Shown piece by piece: positions 1-8,661 of a stretch of 64,000 bases of DNA. Within the stretch, counting starts at the first letter, position 1, and each line of letters begins with the position of its first letter. This DNA is from Nocardioides sp. URHA0020 (GTDB lineage Bacteria > Actinomycetota > Actinomycetes > Propionibacteriales > Nocardioidaceae), in NCBI RefSeq assembly GCF_000620705.1, contig NZ_JIAR01000033.1, forward strand, positions 124,001 to 188,000, given 5' to 3'. Position numbers and translations under genes: made by a program. The notes beneath the pieces are model-generated. The model saw only the letters and a list, made by a program, of their open reading frames with translations. It was not told the DNA's origin and did not search any database.

Positions 1-268
1 CGTGGCCGGCCACCCGAGCCCGGCCCGCGGTCGGGGCGTCCACGCCGGCCAGCACCTGCAGCAGCGTCGACTTCCCGGAGCCGGACGCCCCGACGATCGC
101 GATCATCTCGCCGTCGTGCACCAGCAGGTCGAGGCCCTGGAGGGCCTGCACCTCGATGCCCTCGGCCTGGTAGATCCGCACGAGGTTGTCGCACACGACG
201 AGCGCGTCGTGCCCGTACTCCGGCTCGCGCTCCGCCGCGGCGGGCAACCGCAGACCCGACCCCGCCAC
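1..268 (-). CDS. ABC transporter ATP-binding protein, N-terminal part (cut by window edge)
   Basis: This is the first 89 codons of an ATPase subunit that would energise an ABC transporter at the cytoplasmic face of the membrane. After a variable N-terminus of about 20 residues it reads VVCDNLVRIYQAEGIEVQAL, then a Walker A motif GASGSGKST followed by LLQVLAGVDAPTAG. This pattern is usual for ATPases of the LolD/MacB/SalX group that pair with FtsX-like permeases. I chose the GTG at 268 because GGAGG lies four bases upstream. The signature motif and Walker B fall outside the window, so the substrate and the permease partner cannot be judged. Confidence 0.8.
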   Translation of the reverse strand, partial: MAGSGLRLPAAAEREPEYGHDALVVCDNLVRIYQAEGIEVQALQGLDLLVHDGEMIAIVGASGSGKSTLLQVLAGVDAPTAGRARVAGH

Positions 269-362
269 CGCGCCTCCATCCGTCGTGCACGCACCCGGCG
301 CGCGCCTGCGACCCTACCGGCAACCAGGGACCGGCGGCAGTGGATGACGTGCGCCGCCCGGG

Positions 363-731
363 TCAGGTCGGCAGGAGCGCGATCGCCTCGATGGAGACGA
401 GCAGACCCCGTGGGAGTCGCACGTTCGCGGGTGCGGAGCGCGCGGGGGGCGGGTCCGGCATGAACCGCGAGTACACCGCGTTGAGCGTCGCGAAGTCGTC
501 GACGTCGGCGTAGAAGATCGTGGTCTTCACGAGGTCGTCCAGGGATGCGCCGGCGGCCTCGAGGACGGCCGAGATGTTGAGCAGGGCCTGCTCGGTCTGC
601 GCCTCGATGCCCTCGAGCACCTGTCCCGTCTGCGGATCGATCCCCGCCGTGCCCGAGCAGAAGACGAAACCGCCGGCGACGATCGCCTGGCTGTAGGGAC
701 CGAGCGCCGCCGGGGCCGCGTCGGTGGTCAC
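363..731 (-). CDS. RidA family (YjgF/UK114) enamine/imine deaminase
   Basis: RidA proteins are small trimeric cytosolic enzymes that hydrolyse reactive enamine/imine intermediates such as 2-aminoacrylate. The product (about 122 aa) has the family landmarks in order: AALGPYSQAI near the N-terminus, FCSGTAGIDPQTG, TEQALLNISAVLEAAG, KTTIFYADVDDFATLN, and a C-terminal PPARS with LVSIEAIAL, which supplies the conserved Arg and Glu of the active-site cleft. I prefer the GTG at 731 (GAGG six bases upstream, and homologues usually begin TTDAAPAA). An in-frame ATG at 764 would add 11 residues but has no clear ribosome-binding site. It is divergent from the tautomerase gene. Confidence 0.85.
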   Translation of the reverse strand: MTTDAAPAALGPYSQAIVAGGFVFCSGTAGIDPQTGQVLEGIEAQTEQALLNISAVLEAAGASLDDLVKTTIFYADVDDFATLNAVYSRFMPDPPPARSAPANVRLPRGLLVSIEAIALLPT

Positions 732-821
732 CGCAGACCTCGTCGCACTTCCTCGCTCACCCATCCCGTGAGCCTAGAGAAGTCCGGGCCTCGCGGCCAG
801 GGACTCGACCCGCGGATCCCC

Positions 822-845
822 TCGCCTCACACGTCGCCTCACACG
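822..845 (+). repeat. Tandem 12-bp duplication in the ridA/tautomerase intergenic region
   Basis: TCGCCTCACACG is present twice in perfect tandem (822-833 and 834-845), about 62 bases upstream of the tautomerase start. It could be a pair of binding sites for a regulator of the divergent genes or a replication-slippage duplication. No second locus with this sequence was noticed in the window. Confidence 0.6.
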
Positions 846-906
846 CACGCCCCGCACGGTGGGACCACCGGGACCACCAGGGTCCCGTCCACGAGAGGGA
901 GGCACC

Positions 907-1134
907 ATGCCGCTGATCCAGGTGAAGCTGATCGAGGGAGTCTTCGACGACACCCAGAAGCACCAGATCGTCGAGCGTCTGACCGACGCGATGGTCGAGA
1001 TCGAGGGGGAGAACATGCGAGGGGTGACCTGGGTGGTCGTCGAGGAGGTGAAGAGCGGTCACTGGGGCATCGGTGGGAACGCGCTGTCGACCGCCGACGT
1101 CCGCGCGCTGGCTGCCGGCGTGCCGGTCGGCTGA
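907..1134 (+). CDS. 4-oxalocrotonate tautomerase family protein
   Basis: The product is 75 aa, the short-subunit size of 4-OT-type tautomerases, which use an N-terminal proline as catalytic base for keto-enol tautomerisation after removal of Met. The sequence begins M-P-L-I-Q-V, so Pro1 is present. The EGENMRGVTWVVVEEVKSGHW segment in the middle is typical of the family. The start at 907 is fixed by the GAGGGAGG ribosome-binding site and by Pro1; a longer in-frame reading from 859 would bury the catalytic proline. No aromatic meta-cleavage genes lie nearby, so the physiological substrate is unknown. Confidence 0.85.
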   Translation: MPLIQVKLIEGVFDDTQKHQIVERLTDAMVEIEGENMRGVTWVVVEEVKSGHWGIGGNALSTADVRALAAGVPVG

Positions 1135-1151
1135 CAGGTACGCTCACGGCC

Positions 1152-2954
1152 ATGGCCAGCCAGGTCATGATCCACCTGCTGGGTGCGCCCAGGATCGAGG
1201 TCCCGGGCGGATCCGACGCGCACCTGCGTGGTCGGAAGTCCTGGGCCGTGCTCGCCTACCTGGCGCTCACCCGGCGACCGGCATCGCGCCAGCACCTGTC
1301 CGCCCTGCTGTTCCCGGACGCGGACGACCCGCTCGGCGCGCTGCGGTGGGCGCTGGCCGACCTGCGCCGGACCCTCGGCTCGGCGATCCGCCTCACCGGG
1401 GACCCCGTCGAGCTGCACCTGGCGGCCGGCACGACCGTGGACGCCGAGCTGGTGCTGACCGGCACCGGTGAGGGCTGGCGTACGGCGGTGCCCGGCGAGC
1501 TGCTGGAAGGCATCCACCTCGAGGGTTGCCCGAGCTTCGACACCTGGCTCGAGATCGAGCGTCGCCGGGTGGGCGCCGCGTGCGAGGCCGTGCTGCACGA
1601 GCAGGCACTGCGTCACCTCGGCTACGGCCGGCTCACCGAGGCCGTGTCCTCGGCGAGCCGGCTGGTCGAGCTGAACCCGCTCGAGGAGAACAACCAGGTC
1701 CTGCTGGTGCGCTGCCTGACCGCCGCGGGGCAGACCGACACGGCCCGCGAGCAGGTCGAGCGCTGCACCCGCCTCTTCCACCGCGAGCTGGACGTCGTGC
1801 CGTCCGCCGCGCTCGAGACGGCCCTCCGGGCCGGTCGCGGCTCCACCCACACCGGGGCGTCGCGGGGCCGGGAGGCAGCGCTCGCCCAGCTGGAGGCCGG
1901 GCAGGCCGCTGTCAACGCCGGGGCCGTCGACGCCGGCCTGGAGTGCCTGCGTCGGGCGGTCGGCGACGCCGCGGCAGCAGGTGAGGACGAGATCCGCGTG
2001 CGCGCCCTGATCGCGCTCGGGAGCGCGCTCGTACACGGCGTTCGCGGCCGCGACGAGGAGGGTGCGGCCGTCCTGCACGAGGCCCTCGCCCGCGCGGAGG
2101 ACGCCGGGGAGCGTCGCGCGGCAGCGCGGATCACCCGGGAGCTCGCCTTCGTCGACGTCCAGGCGGGACGACGCCACCGGGCCGACACCTGGTTGGACCG
2201 GGCCGTCTCGCTCACGGATGACGAGGCCGAGCTGGCGGCGGTGCTGGGGATCCGCGGCATGAACCTGTCCGACAGCGCTCGCTACGCCGAGGCGCTGACG
2301 GCACTCGACGAGAGCGTCGGTCGAGCGCACTCCAGCGGCGCACCGCGGCAGGCGGCCTGGTCCTCCTCCCTGGTCGGTCGGGTCCACCTGCTGCGCGGCG
2401 ACTCAGCCGCAGCCGCAGAGGCGCTCGACCACTCGCTGGAGATCGTCCGCGCCGAGTCCTGGGTCGCCTTCGCTCCGTGGCCCGAGTCGCTGCGGGCCGA
2501 GGTCGACCGGACCGAGGGCCGACCGGGACCGGCCCACAGCCGGCTGGAGCACGCCTTCGCACTCGCGTGCCAGCTCGGCGACCCCTGCTGGGAGGGCATC
2601 GCCGCCCGCGGGGTGGGGCTCCTCGAGGCGGACGGTCACGACCTGCCCGCGGCCCTGAGGTGGCTGGAGGACGCCGGCCTGAGGTGCGGCCGGTGGCCCG
2701 ACGCCTACCAGTGGATCCGGGGCCATGTCCTCGACGCGACGTGCACCGTGGCCATCGCCTGCGGGCACCCGCGTGCGTCGACGTGGGTGGAGGAGCTGTC
2801 GGCCCTGGCGGCCCGCGGAGAGATGGCGGAGCTCGTCGCCCGCTCCCACGTGCACCGGGCCCACCTGGGCCGGCCAGGGGCCGTCGAGGCCGCCGTGGAC
2901 TCCGCGGCCGGGCTGGACAACCCGCTGGTGGCCGAGATGGTGTCAGCGCTGTGA
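1152..2954 (+). CDS. BTAD-domain transcriptional regulator (SARP/AfsR-like) with helical C-terminus
   Basis: The product is about 600 aa. Residues 5-95 form an OmpR/PhoB-like winged helix (IHLLGAPRIEV, then RRPASRQHLSALLF and GALRWALADLRRTLG). Residues about 110-245 are a bacterial transcriptional activation domain (LRHLGYGRLTEAVSSA, LEENNQVLLVRCL, ARRQ-like turn, ending at LDVVPSAALE). The remaining ~350 residues are Ala/Leu/Arg-rich helices resembling TPR repeats, with no NB-ARC ATPase, so it is larger than a minimal SARP but lacks the AfsR switch. The start at ATG 1152 has only a weak ribosome-binding site (ACAGG). Its stop overlaps the GTG of the next gene by four bases, so the methyltransferase fusion is translationally coupled to it and is a natural candidate partner or target. 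Confidence 0.82.
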   Translation: MASQVMIHLLGAPRIEVPGGSDAHLRGRKSWAVLAYLALTRRPASRQHLSALLFPDADDPLGALRWALADLRRTLGSAIRLTGDPVELHLAAGTTVDAELVLTGTGEGWRTAVPGELLEGIHLEGCPSFDTWLEIERRRVGAACEAVLHEQALRHLGYGRLTEAVSSASRLVELNPLEENNQVLLVRCLTAAGQTDTAREQVERCTRLFHRELDVVPSAALETALRAGRGSTHTGASRGREAALAQLEAGQAAVNAGAVDAGLECLRRAVGDAAAAGEDEIRVRALIALGSALVHGVRGRDEEGAAVLHEALARAEDAGERRAAARITRELAFVDVQAGRRHRADTWLDRAVSLTDDEAELAAVLGIRGMNLSDSARYAEALTALDESVGRAHSSGAPRQAAWSSSLVGRVHLLRGDSAAAAEALDHSLEIVRAESWVAFAPWPESLRAEVDRTEGRPGPAHSRLEHAFALACQLGDPCWEGIAARGVGLLEADGHDLPAALRWLEDAGLRCGRWPDAYQWIRGHVLDATCTVAIACGHPRASTWVEELSALAARGEMAELVARSHVHRAHLGRPGAVEAAVDSAAGLDNPLVAEMVSAL

Positions 2955-4351
2955 CCGGCTGGGAGGAGGTCGACGAGGGCTGGGGACGCCAGGCGGTGCG
3001 GTTCGCCACCCTGAGCGAGCCGGCCAACTGCCGGGAGTACGTCGCGCTGCACCACGCCCTCGAGCTGCGTGCGGGCGACCGGCTGCTCGACGTCGCCTGT
3101 GGTGCCGGGCTCGCGCTGGAGCTCGGTGCGCTGCGCGGCGCGCGTCCCGCCGGCATCGACGCGTCCCGGCGCCTGGTCGCCGTCGCCCGCGACCGGCTGC
3201 CCGACGCCGACGTCCGGGTCGGCGACATGCACGCCCTGCCCTGGGCCGACGCCGACTTCGACGTCGTGACCAGCTTCCGAGGCATCTGGGGCACCACCCC
3301 CGACGCGCTCGCCGAGGTCCACCGGGTGCTCGCGCCCGGTGGCCGGATCGGCCTCACCGTCTGGGGACACATCAAGGCGTCACCCGGCGCGTGGGCTCTC
3401 GCGCCCTTCCGGCTCGCCAGCACGGGGAGCGTCGCCCACCAGGCGGCCATGGTCTCGCTCGGTCGGCCCGGTGCGGGCGAGGAGCTGCTCACCAGCCACG
3501 GCTTCGTGGACGTCCGGCGCGTCCAGGTGCCCTGCGCCTGGGAGTTCGCCGACCCGGACGCCTACGCCCTGGCCCTGGCCAGCACCGGTCCGGCGTACGA
3601 GGCCATCCAGGTCGTCGGCGAGGAGGCCTTCCTGGCCCACGCCCGCACCATCGCCGAGGAGCGCGTCCGCGAGGGCCTGCCGCTTCGGGCGGAGATCGAC
3701 GTCGTCGGCTACGTCGCCCGCCGGCCCGTCGAGCGGCCGGCCGACGGGTCCACGAGCTTCCTGGGCCCGGCACCGGTGACCGAGGCCGTCGAGGAGCTGT
3801 ACGCCGACGACCGGGACGAGCTCGGCTACGTCATGAACGCCTCGCGGGCCTGGGCGCACCTGCCCGAGGTGGTGGACCAGCTCTTCGGGGCGCTCGGCAC
3901 GGCCGGCACGGCCGCGCGACTCACGCCCCGGCAGCGCGGGATCCTCGTCGCCGCCACGGCCGCCGCGCGCGGTGACGCCTACTGCGCCCTCGCGTGGGGC
4001 GGCAAGCTCGCCTCCGCAGCCGGTGACGAGGTCGCCGCGGCCGTCCTGACGGGCACGGACGCCGGCCTGAGCGACGTCGAGCGCGCCCTCGCGACCTGGG
4101 CCCGCCAGGTCGTCCGCGACCCCAACGGCACGACCGCCACCGACGTCGACCGGCTGCGGGCCGCTGGCTACTCCGACGCCGAGATCGTGGCGATCACCGC
4201 GTTCGTGGGGCTCCGGCTGGCGTTCTCCAGCATCAACGACGCGCTCGGACTGCTGCCCGACCAGCAGCTGGCCGCGGACGGACCGCCCGCCGTGGTGGAG
4301 TCGGTCAGCTTCGGCCGTTCGCCCGCCCCGGACCGCAGCGGGGACGCCTGA
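2951..4351 (+). CDS. SAM-dependent methyltransferase fused to a carboxymuconolactone decarboxylase/AhpD-like domain
   Basis: The product is about 466 aa. Residues about 1-260 are a class I methyltransferase: motif I LLDVACGAGLALEL near 46-59, an acidic GIDASRRLVAVA, VGDMHALPWADADFDVV, and EVHRVLAPGGRIGLTVWG. Residues about 275-430 are an all-helical AhpD/carboxymuconolactone-decarboxylase-like domain (LGYVMNASRAWAHLPEVVDQL, then LTPRQRGILVAATAAARGDAYCALAWGGKLA). The peroxidatic CxxC of AhpD is reduced to a single Cys (about residue 342), so alkylhydroperoxidase chemistry of the classical kind is doubtful. The GTG start overlaps the upstream regulator stop (GTGA). Substrates are unknown; coupling to a BTAD regulator hints at a small specialised or detoxifying pathway. 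Confidence 0.75.
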   Translation: MTGWEEVDEGWGRQAVRFATLSEPANCREYVALHHALELRAGDRLLDVACGAGLALELGALRGARPAGIDASRRLVAVARDRLPDADVRVGDMHALPWADADFDVVTSFRGIWGTTPDALAEVHRVLAPGGRIGLTVWGHIKASPGAWALAPFRLASTGSVAHQAAMVSLGRPGAGEELLTSHGFVDVRRVQVPCAWEFADPDAYALALASTGPAYEAIQVVGEEAFLAHARTIAEERVREGLPLRAEIDVVGYVARRPVERPADGSTSFLGPAPVTEAVEELYADDRDELGYVMNASRAWAHLPEVVDQLFGALGTAGTAARLTPRQRGILVAATAAARGDAYCALAWGGKLASAAGDEVAAAVLTGTDAGLSDVERALATWARQVVRDPNGTTATDVDRLRAAGYSDAEIVAITAFVGLRLAFSSINDALGLLPDQQLAADGPPAVVESVSFGRSPAPDRSGDA

Positions 4352-4354
4352 GGG

Positions 4355-4594
4355 TCAGTCCCGGCCGACGGGGCGCTTCGGGGAGCGCAGGACCCTCAGG
4401 CCGAGCAGGCCGAGCACCACGCCGATCGCGAGGTCGACGACGATGAGCACGGAGTGGGCGACGTAGTAGCCGCCGGGGCGGTCCTCACCGGAGGCGTGCG
4501 AGGCAGCGAGGTTCTTGATGAACGTGCCCCAGACGACGAAGTTCCAGACGGCGATGCCCACCAGGAGCCAACCGTGCTTGCGTTCGAGCCTCAT
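4355..4594 (-). CDS. SCO4848-type small membrane protein
   Basis: This 79-aa protein has two hydrophobic helices (LLVGIAVWNFVVWGTFIKNL at about 10-30 and VLIVVDLAIGVVLGLLGLRVL at about 49-69) and a basic C-terminus. The KHGWLLVGIAVWNFVVWGTFI start and the overall length fit the actinobacterial family named after Streptomyces SCO4848, whose function is not known. Its ATG overlaps the yihY stop by four bases (ATGA), making it the last gene of the trpS-yihY unit. It converges on the methyltransferase-fusion gene with only three bases between the stops. Confidence 0.7.
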   Translation of the reverse strand: MRLERKHGWLLVGIAVWNFVVWGTFIKNLAASHASGEDRPGGYYVAHSVLIVVDLAIGVVLGLLGLRVLRSPKRPVGRD

Positions 4595-5643
4595 GCGTCC
4601 CTCCCGGACGTACGGGTGAGCCGGCGGGTCAGGGCGACCAGGCCGAGCATCGTGGCGGCGCCGGCCGCGTAGGTCGCCGCCCAGGGGTACTCCAGCTCAC
4701 TCCCCCGCTGGCGCAGCGGCGGGGACGGCGGCCCCTCGACGGGCGCCGGCGTGGGAGCGGGTCGTGCGGCCCGGGCCGCGGCCGAGGTGTGCGCCCACGC
4801 GGCGGCGTACAGGACGACCCGCGAGAAGTAGTTGATCCAGATGATCAGGATCAGGGCGATCCCGAAGGCCTGGAAGGCCGGCTGGTCCTTGGTCGAGGCC
4901 AGCAGCAGGCCGGAGAGCCGCTTGAGCACCTCGAACGCGAGCGCACCCAGCAGCGCACCGGACCACAGCGAGCGGGTGGGTGTCGCGGGCTCCGCGAGCA
5001 GCTTGAAGAGCACGACGAAGAGCAGCATGCTCGCGAGGATCCCGAGGGCAACGGTGAGCACCTGGAGCAGCGGCGAGAGCTCGGTGCCCAGCCCGACGAG
5101 GTCGAGGAGCTTGGTGGAGTACCTGCTGACCAGGCTCGACACACCCACCGAGACGATCAGGACGACGCCGATCAGGACCATGGTGAGCAGGTCGCGCAGC
5201 TTGCCGAAGACGAAGTTGGGCTGGTCCTTCTTCGGCACCTCGAAGACGATCTCGAGCGCCGCGCGCATGCCCGACAGCCAGCCCAGCCCGGCGTACAGGA
5301 CGGCGGCGAGGCTGACCAGCGCGACCACGCCGATGGTCGTCTGCGCACCCTGGAAGTCGTCGAGCGAGATCTGGTCGTCGCCCGGCCCGATCATGTTCGG
5401 CAGCAGCTGGTTGATCGCCGTCGTCAGGTTGCTCTCGGCCCGCGGGTAGATCACAGCGATCCACCCGACGACCAAGAAGGACAGCGCGAGGATCGGGAAG
5501 AAGGACAGGAACGCGAAGTACGTCACCGCGCCGGCCTGCTGGCCGGCGTTCACCCCGCCGTAGTGCTCCTGCATGCGCACCACGTGGTCGACCAGCGGCC
5601 GGCGCTTGCGGAGGTCGGCGACCCGTTCCTTGATCGACGGCAT
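4591..5643 (-). CDS. YihY/BrkB family integral membrane protein
   Basis: The protein is about 350 aa with the family's six membrane segments: AVTYFAFLSFFPILALSFLVVG, TIGVVALVSLAAVLYAGLGW, LTMVLIGVVLIVSVGV, LTVALGILASMLLFVVLFKLL, LWSGALLGALAFEVLK and AFGIALILIIWINYFSRVVLYAAAW. The motif around the last of these (WINYFSRVVLYAAAW) is the most conserved part of YihY/BrkB. A Pro/Ala linker and one further C-terminal helix (YPWAATYAAGAATMLGLVAL) follow. The family is linked to envelope integrity but its transport or structural role is unsettled. The ATG at 5643 is one base after the stop of the 2H phosphoesterase; longer readings would run into that gene. Confidence 0.87.
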   Translation of the reverse strand: MPSIKERVADLRKRRPLVDHVVRMQEHYGGVNAGQQAGAVTYFAFLSFFPILALSFLVVGWIAVIYPRAESNLTTAINQLLPNMIGPGDDQISLDDFQGAQTTIGVVALVSLAAVLYAGLGWLSGMRAALEIVFEVPKKDQPNFVFGKLRDLLTMVLIGVVLIVSVGVSSLVSRYSTKLLDLVGLGTELSPLLQVLTVALGILASMLLFVVLFKLLAEPATPTRSLWSGALLGALAFEVLKRLSGLLLASTKDQPAFQAFGIALILIIWINYFSRVVLYAAAWAHTSAAARAARPAPTPAPVEGPPSPPLRQRGSELEYPWAATYAAGAATMLGLVALTRRLTRTSGRDA

Positions 5644-5644
5644 C

Positions 5645-6166
5645 TCAGCCGGCTGTGCCCTGGAGCGCGAAGGTGCGCGTGGGCTGCCAGCCGGCGTCGG
5701 CGTCGTGCACGTAGAGGTGGAAGTCGGTGACCTCGAACTCGCACTCGAAGTCGGCGAGCTCGGCGAACGCCCGGTCGAGGAGCGGGTCCTCGAGGTGGTG
5801 CGCGACGGTGACGTGCGGGTGGTACGGGTACTGGAGCTCCAGGTCGAGGGGGCCACGGCGTACGGCGCCGGCGAGCTGCTCGCACTGGGAGATGCCCTCG
5901 ACGAGGGTCACGAAGACGACGGGTGACACGGGCCGGAAGGTACCCGTCCCGCGCAGATGTACGCAGTAGCCCGGGATCTCGGCCGCCACCTCCTCGAGGT
6001 GCTTCTCCACGTCGGCGACGAGCAGGTCGTCGATCTCGGTGGGCGGCACCAGCGTGATGTGGGTGGGGATCATCGTCGCCGTGGCGTCTCCCACGGCGGT
6101 CCGGTAGTCCTGCAGCTCGCTCGCCCAGGGCTCCGGGATCGCGACCGCCACTCCAATCGTCGGCAC
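5645..6166 (-). CDS. 2'-5' RNA ligase / 2H phosphoesterase family protein
   Basis: The product is about 173 aa with the two HxT catalytic motifs that define the 2H superfamily: H36-I-T38 in PTHITLVPP and H118-V-T120 in YHPHVTVAHH. Family members ligate or hydrolyse 2'-5' or cyclic phosphodiester bonds in RNA or nucleotides; the actual substrate here is unknown. The GTG at 6166 is preceded by AGGG at eight bases. It lies 10 bases downstream of the trpS stop and one base upstream of yihY, so it belongs to the same transcript. This trpS-2H-yihY order recurs in actinobacteria, which may point to a tRNA- or RNA-related housekeeping role. Confidence 0.85.
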   Translation of the reverse strand: MPTIGVAVAIPEPWASELQDYRTAVGDATATMIPTHITLVPPTEIDDLLVADVEKHLEEVAAEIPGYCVHLRGTGTFRPVSPVVFVTLVEGISQCEQLAGAVRRGPLDLELQYPYHPHVTVAHHLEDPLLDRAFAELADFECEFEVTDFHLYVHDADAGWQPTRTFALQGTAG

Positions 6167-6176
6167 TCTGAGGACC

Positions 6177-7280
<1,104 letters not shown>

Positions 7281-8492
7281 CTACCGGTCGGTCTCGCCCC
7301 GGTCCGTCGCCGCCGACCACAGCAGGACGGCGATGCCGGCGACCGAGAGGGCGGCGCCGACCAGGGCGGGGGCCCGGTAGCCGTAGCCGGCCGCGATCAC
7401 CAGGCCGCCGAGCCAGGCGCCGAGGGCGTTCGCGACGTTCAGCGAGGCGTGGTTCATCGCCGCACCGAGGGTCTGCGCGTCGCCCGAGACGGTCATCAGC
7501 CGCAGCTGCAGGTTCACCACGAGCACCGAGCCGATCGCGGTGACCAGGAAGATCGCCGGCGCCAGCCACCAGCCGTACGGCGCGAGCGCCCACACCAGGA
7601 GCATGACCATCCCGGAGCCGATGCCCGACCAGATCAGGGTCGTGAAGACCGACCAGTCGGCGAGCCGGCCGGCGAGCCAGGTGCCGGCCACCATGCCGAT
7701 GCCGAACGCCGCCGTGAAGACGGGGACCGCCGAGTCGGGCAGGCCGCCGACCTCGGTCACCGTCGGGGCGATGTAGGAGTAGACCGCGAAGAGCCCGCCG
7801 AAGCCGACCGCCCCCGCGAGCAGCGTGAGCATGGCCTGGCCGTTGCGGAAGAACAGCATCTCGCGTCGCCCGGTCGCCGCGGGGTTGCCCGGCACCGAGG
7901 GCACGAAGAGCAGGATCAGGCCGACCGTGAGCACCGAGATCGCGGCCGTGGCGAGGTACGCCGAGCGCCAGCCGAGCAGCTGGCCCATCCAGGTCGCCGC
8001 GGGCACGCCCACGACGTTGGCGATCGACAGGCCGAGCATCACCGAGGCGACCGCGCGACCGCGGTGCTCCGGCGCGGCCAGGCCGGCGGCCACCAGCGAG
8101 GCGACGCCGAAGTAGGCACCGTGGGGCAGACCGTCGAGGAACCTCGCGACCATCAGCATCCCGTAGCTCGACGCGGCGGCGCTGAGCACGTTGAAGACGG
8201 CGTACGTCGCCATCAGGCCCGCGAGCAGGCCGCGCCGGGGCAGCCTGGCCCCGAAGATCGCGATGATGGGCGCGCCGACGACCACGCCGAGGGCGTACGC
8301 CGAGATGAAGTGGCCCGCGGTCGGGATCGACACGCCGACCCCGTCGGCGATCTGCGGGAGCAGGCCCATCGTCACGAACTCCGTCGTGCCGATGGCGAAC
8401 CCGCCCAGCGCGAGCGCGAGGACCGCCCAGCGGTAGTGCCCGGCAGGCACCGACCCAGCGCTGGCGTCGGTCACGGAGGCGGTCGTCGTCAC
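7281..8492 (-). CDS. MFS transporter, DHA1-type drug/sugar efflux family
   Basis: The product is about 403 aa with 12 predicted membrane helices. The first helix [22 protein letters not shown] and [26 protein letters not shown] (motif A region) are typical of the AraJ/CmlR-like DHA1 proton antiporters, as is [19 protein letters not shown]. These export drugs or sugars; the substrate cannot be told from sequence. I chose the GTG at 8492 because GGAAGGG lies eight bases upstream; the reading from 8564 would add a non-conserved leader. It is divergently transcribed from the chemoreceptor gene at 8662, and no regulator gene is adjacent. Confidence 0.85.
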   Translation of the reverse strand: MTTTASVTDASAGSVPAGHYRWAVLALALGGFAIGTTEFVTMGLLPQIADGVGVSIPTAGHFISAYALGVVVGAPIIAIFGARLPRRGLLAGLMATYAVFNVLSAAASSYGMLMVARFLDGLPHGAYFGVASLVAAGLAAPEHRGRAVASVMLGLSIANVVGVPAATWMGQLLGWRSAYLATAAISVLTVGLILLFVPSVPGNPAATGRREMLFFRNGQAMLTLLAGAVGFGGLFAVYSYIAPTVTEVGGLPDSAVPVFTAAFGIGMVAGTWLAGRLADWSVFTTLIWSGIGSGMVMLLVWALAPYGWWLAPAIFLVTAIGSVLVVNLQLRLMTVSGDAQTLGAAMNHASLNVANALGAWLGGLVIAAGYGYRAPALVGAALSVAGIAVLLWSAATDRGETDR

Positions 8493-8593
8493 GGTCGGGG
8501 CCCTTCCGGGGGTCGTCGGGTCGAGGTCACGGCTGACGGCGTACGCAGCGCTCCCAGTCTGCAACCCGCGGACGGGCCCGACCTATTCCGCGC

Positions 8594-8619
8594 CTCAGGT
8601 CGGGCGGGGCGCGGCCGAT
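8594..8619 (+). promoter_or_regulatory. Sigma-28-like (flagellar/chemotaxis) promoter for the receptor gene at 8662
   Basis: CTCAGGTC, twelve bases, then GCCGAT occurs here, i.e. CTCA at 8594-8597, a 16-base gap and GCCGAT at 8614-8619. The same arrangement with the same spacing occurs upstream of cheB and cheA. It resembles FliA/WhiG-type promoters (GCCGATAA -10 class). The predicted transcript starts about 8627, some 35 bases before the ATG. A 9-bp inverted repeat (8576-8584 with 8597-8605) overlaps the -35 element and might be an operator. Confidence 0.65.
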
Positions 8620-8661
8620 CGAACGGATGACCACTCTGTCGAACCCCCGAGGCACCTCACC

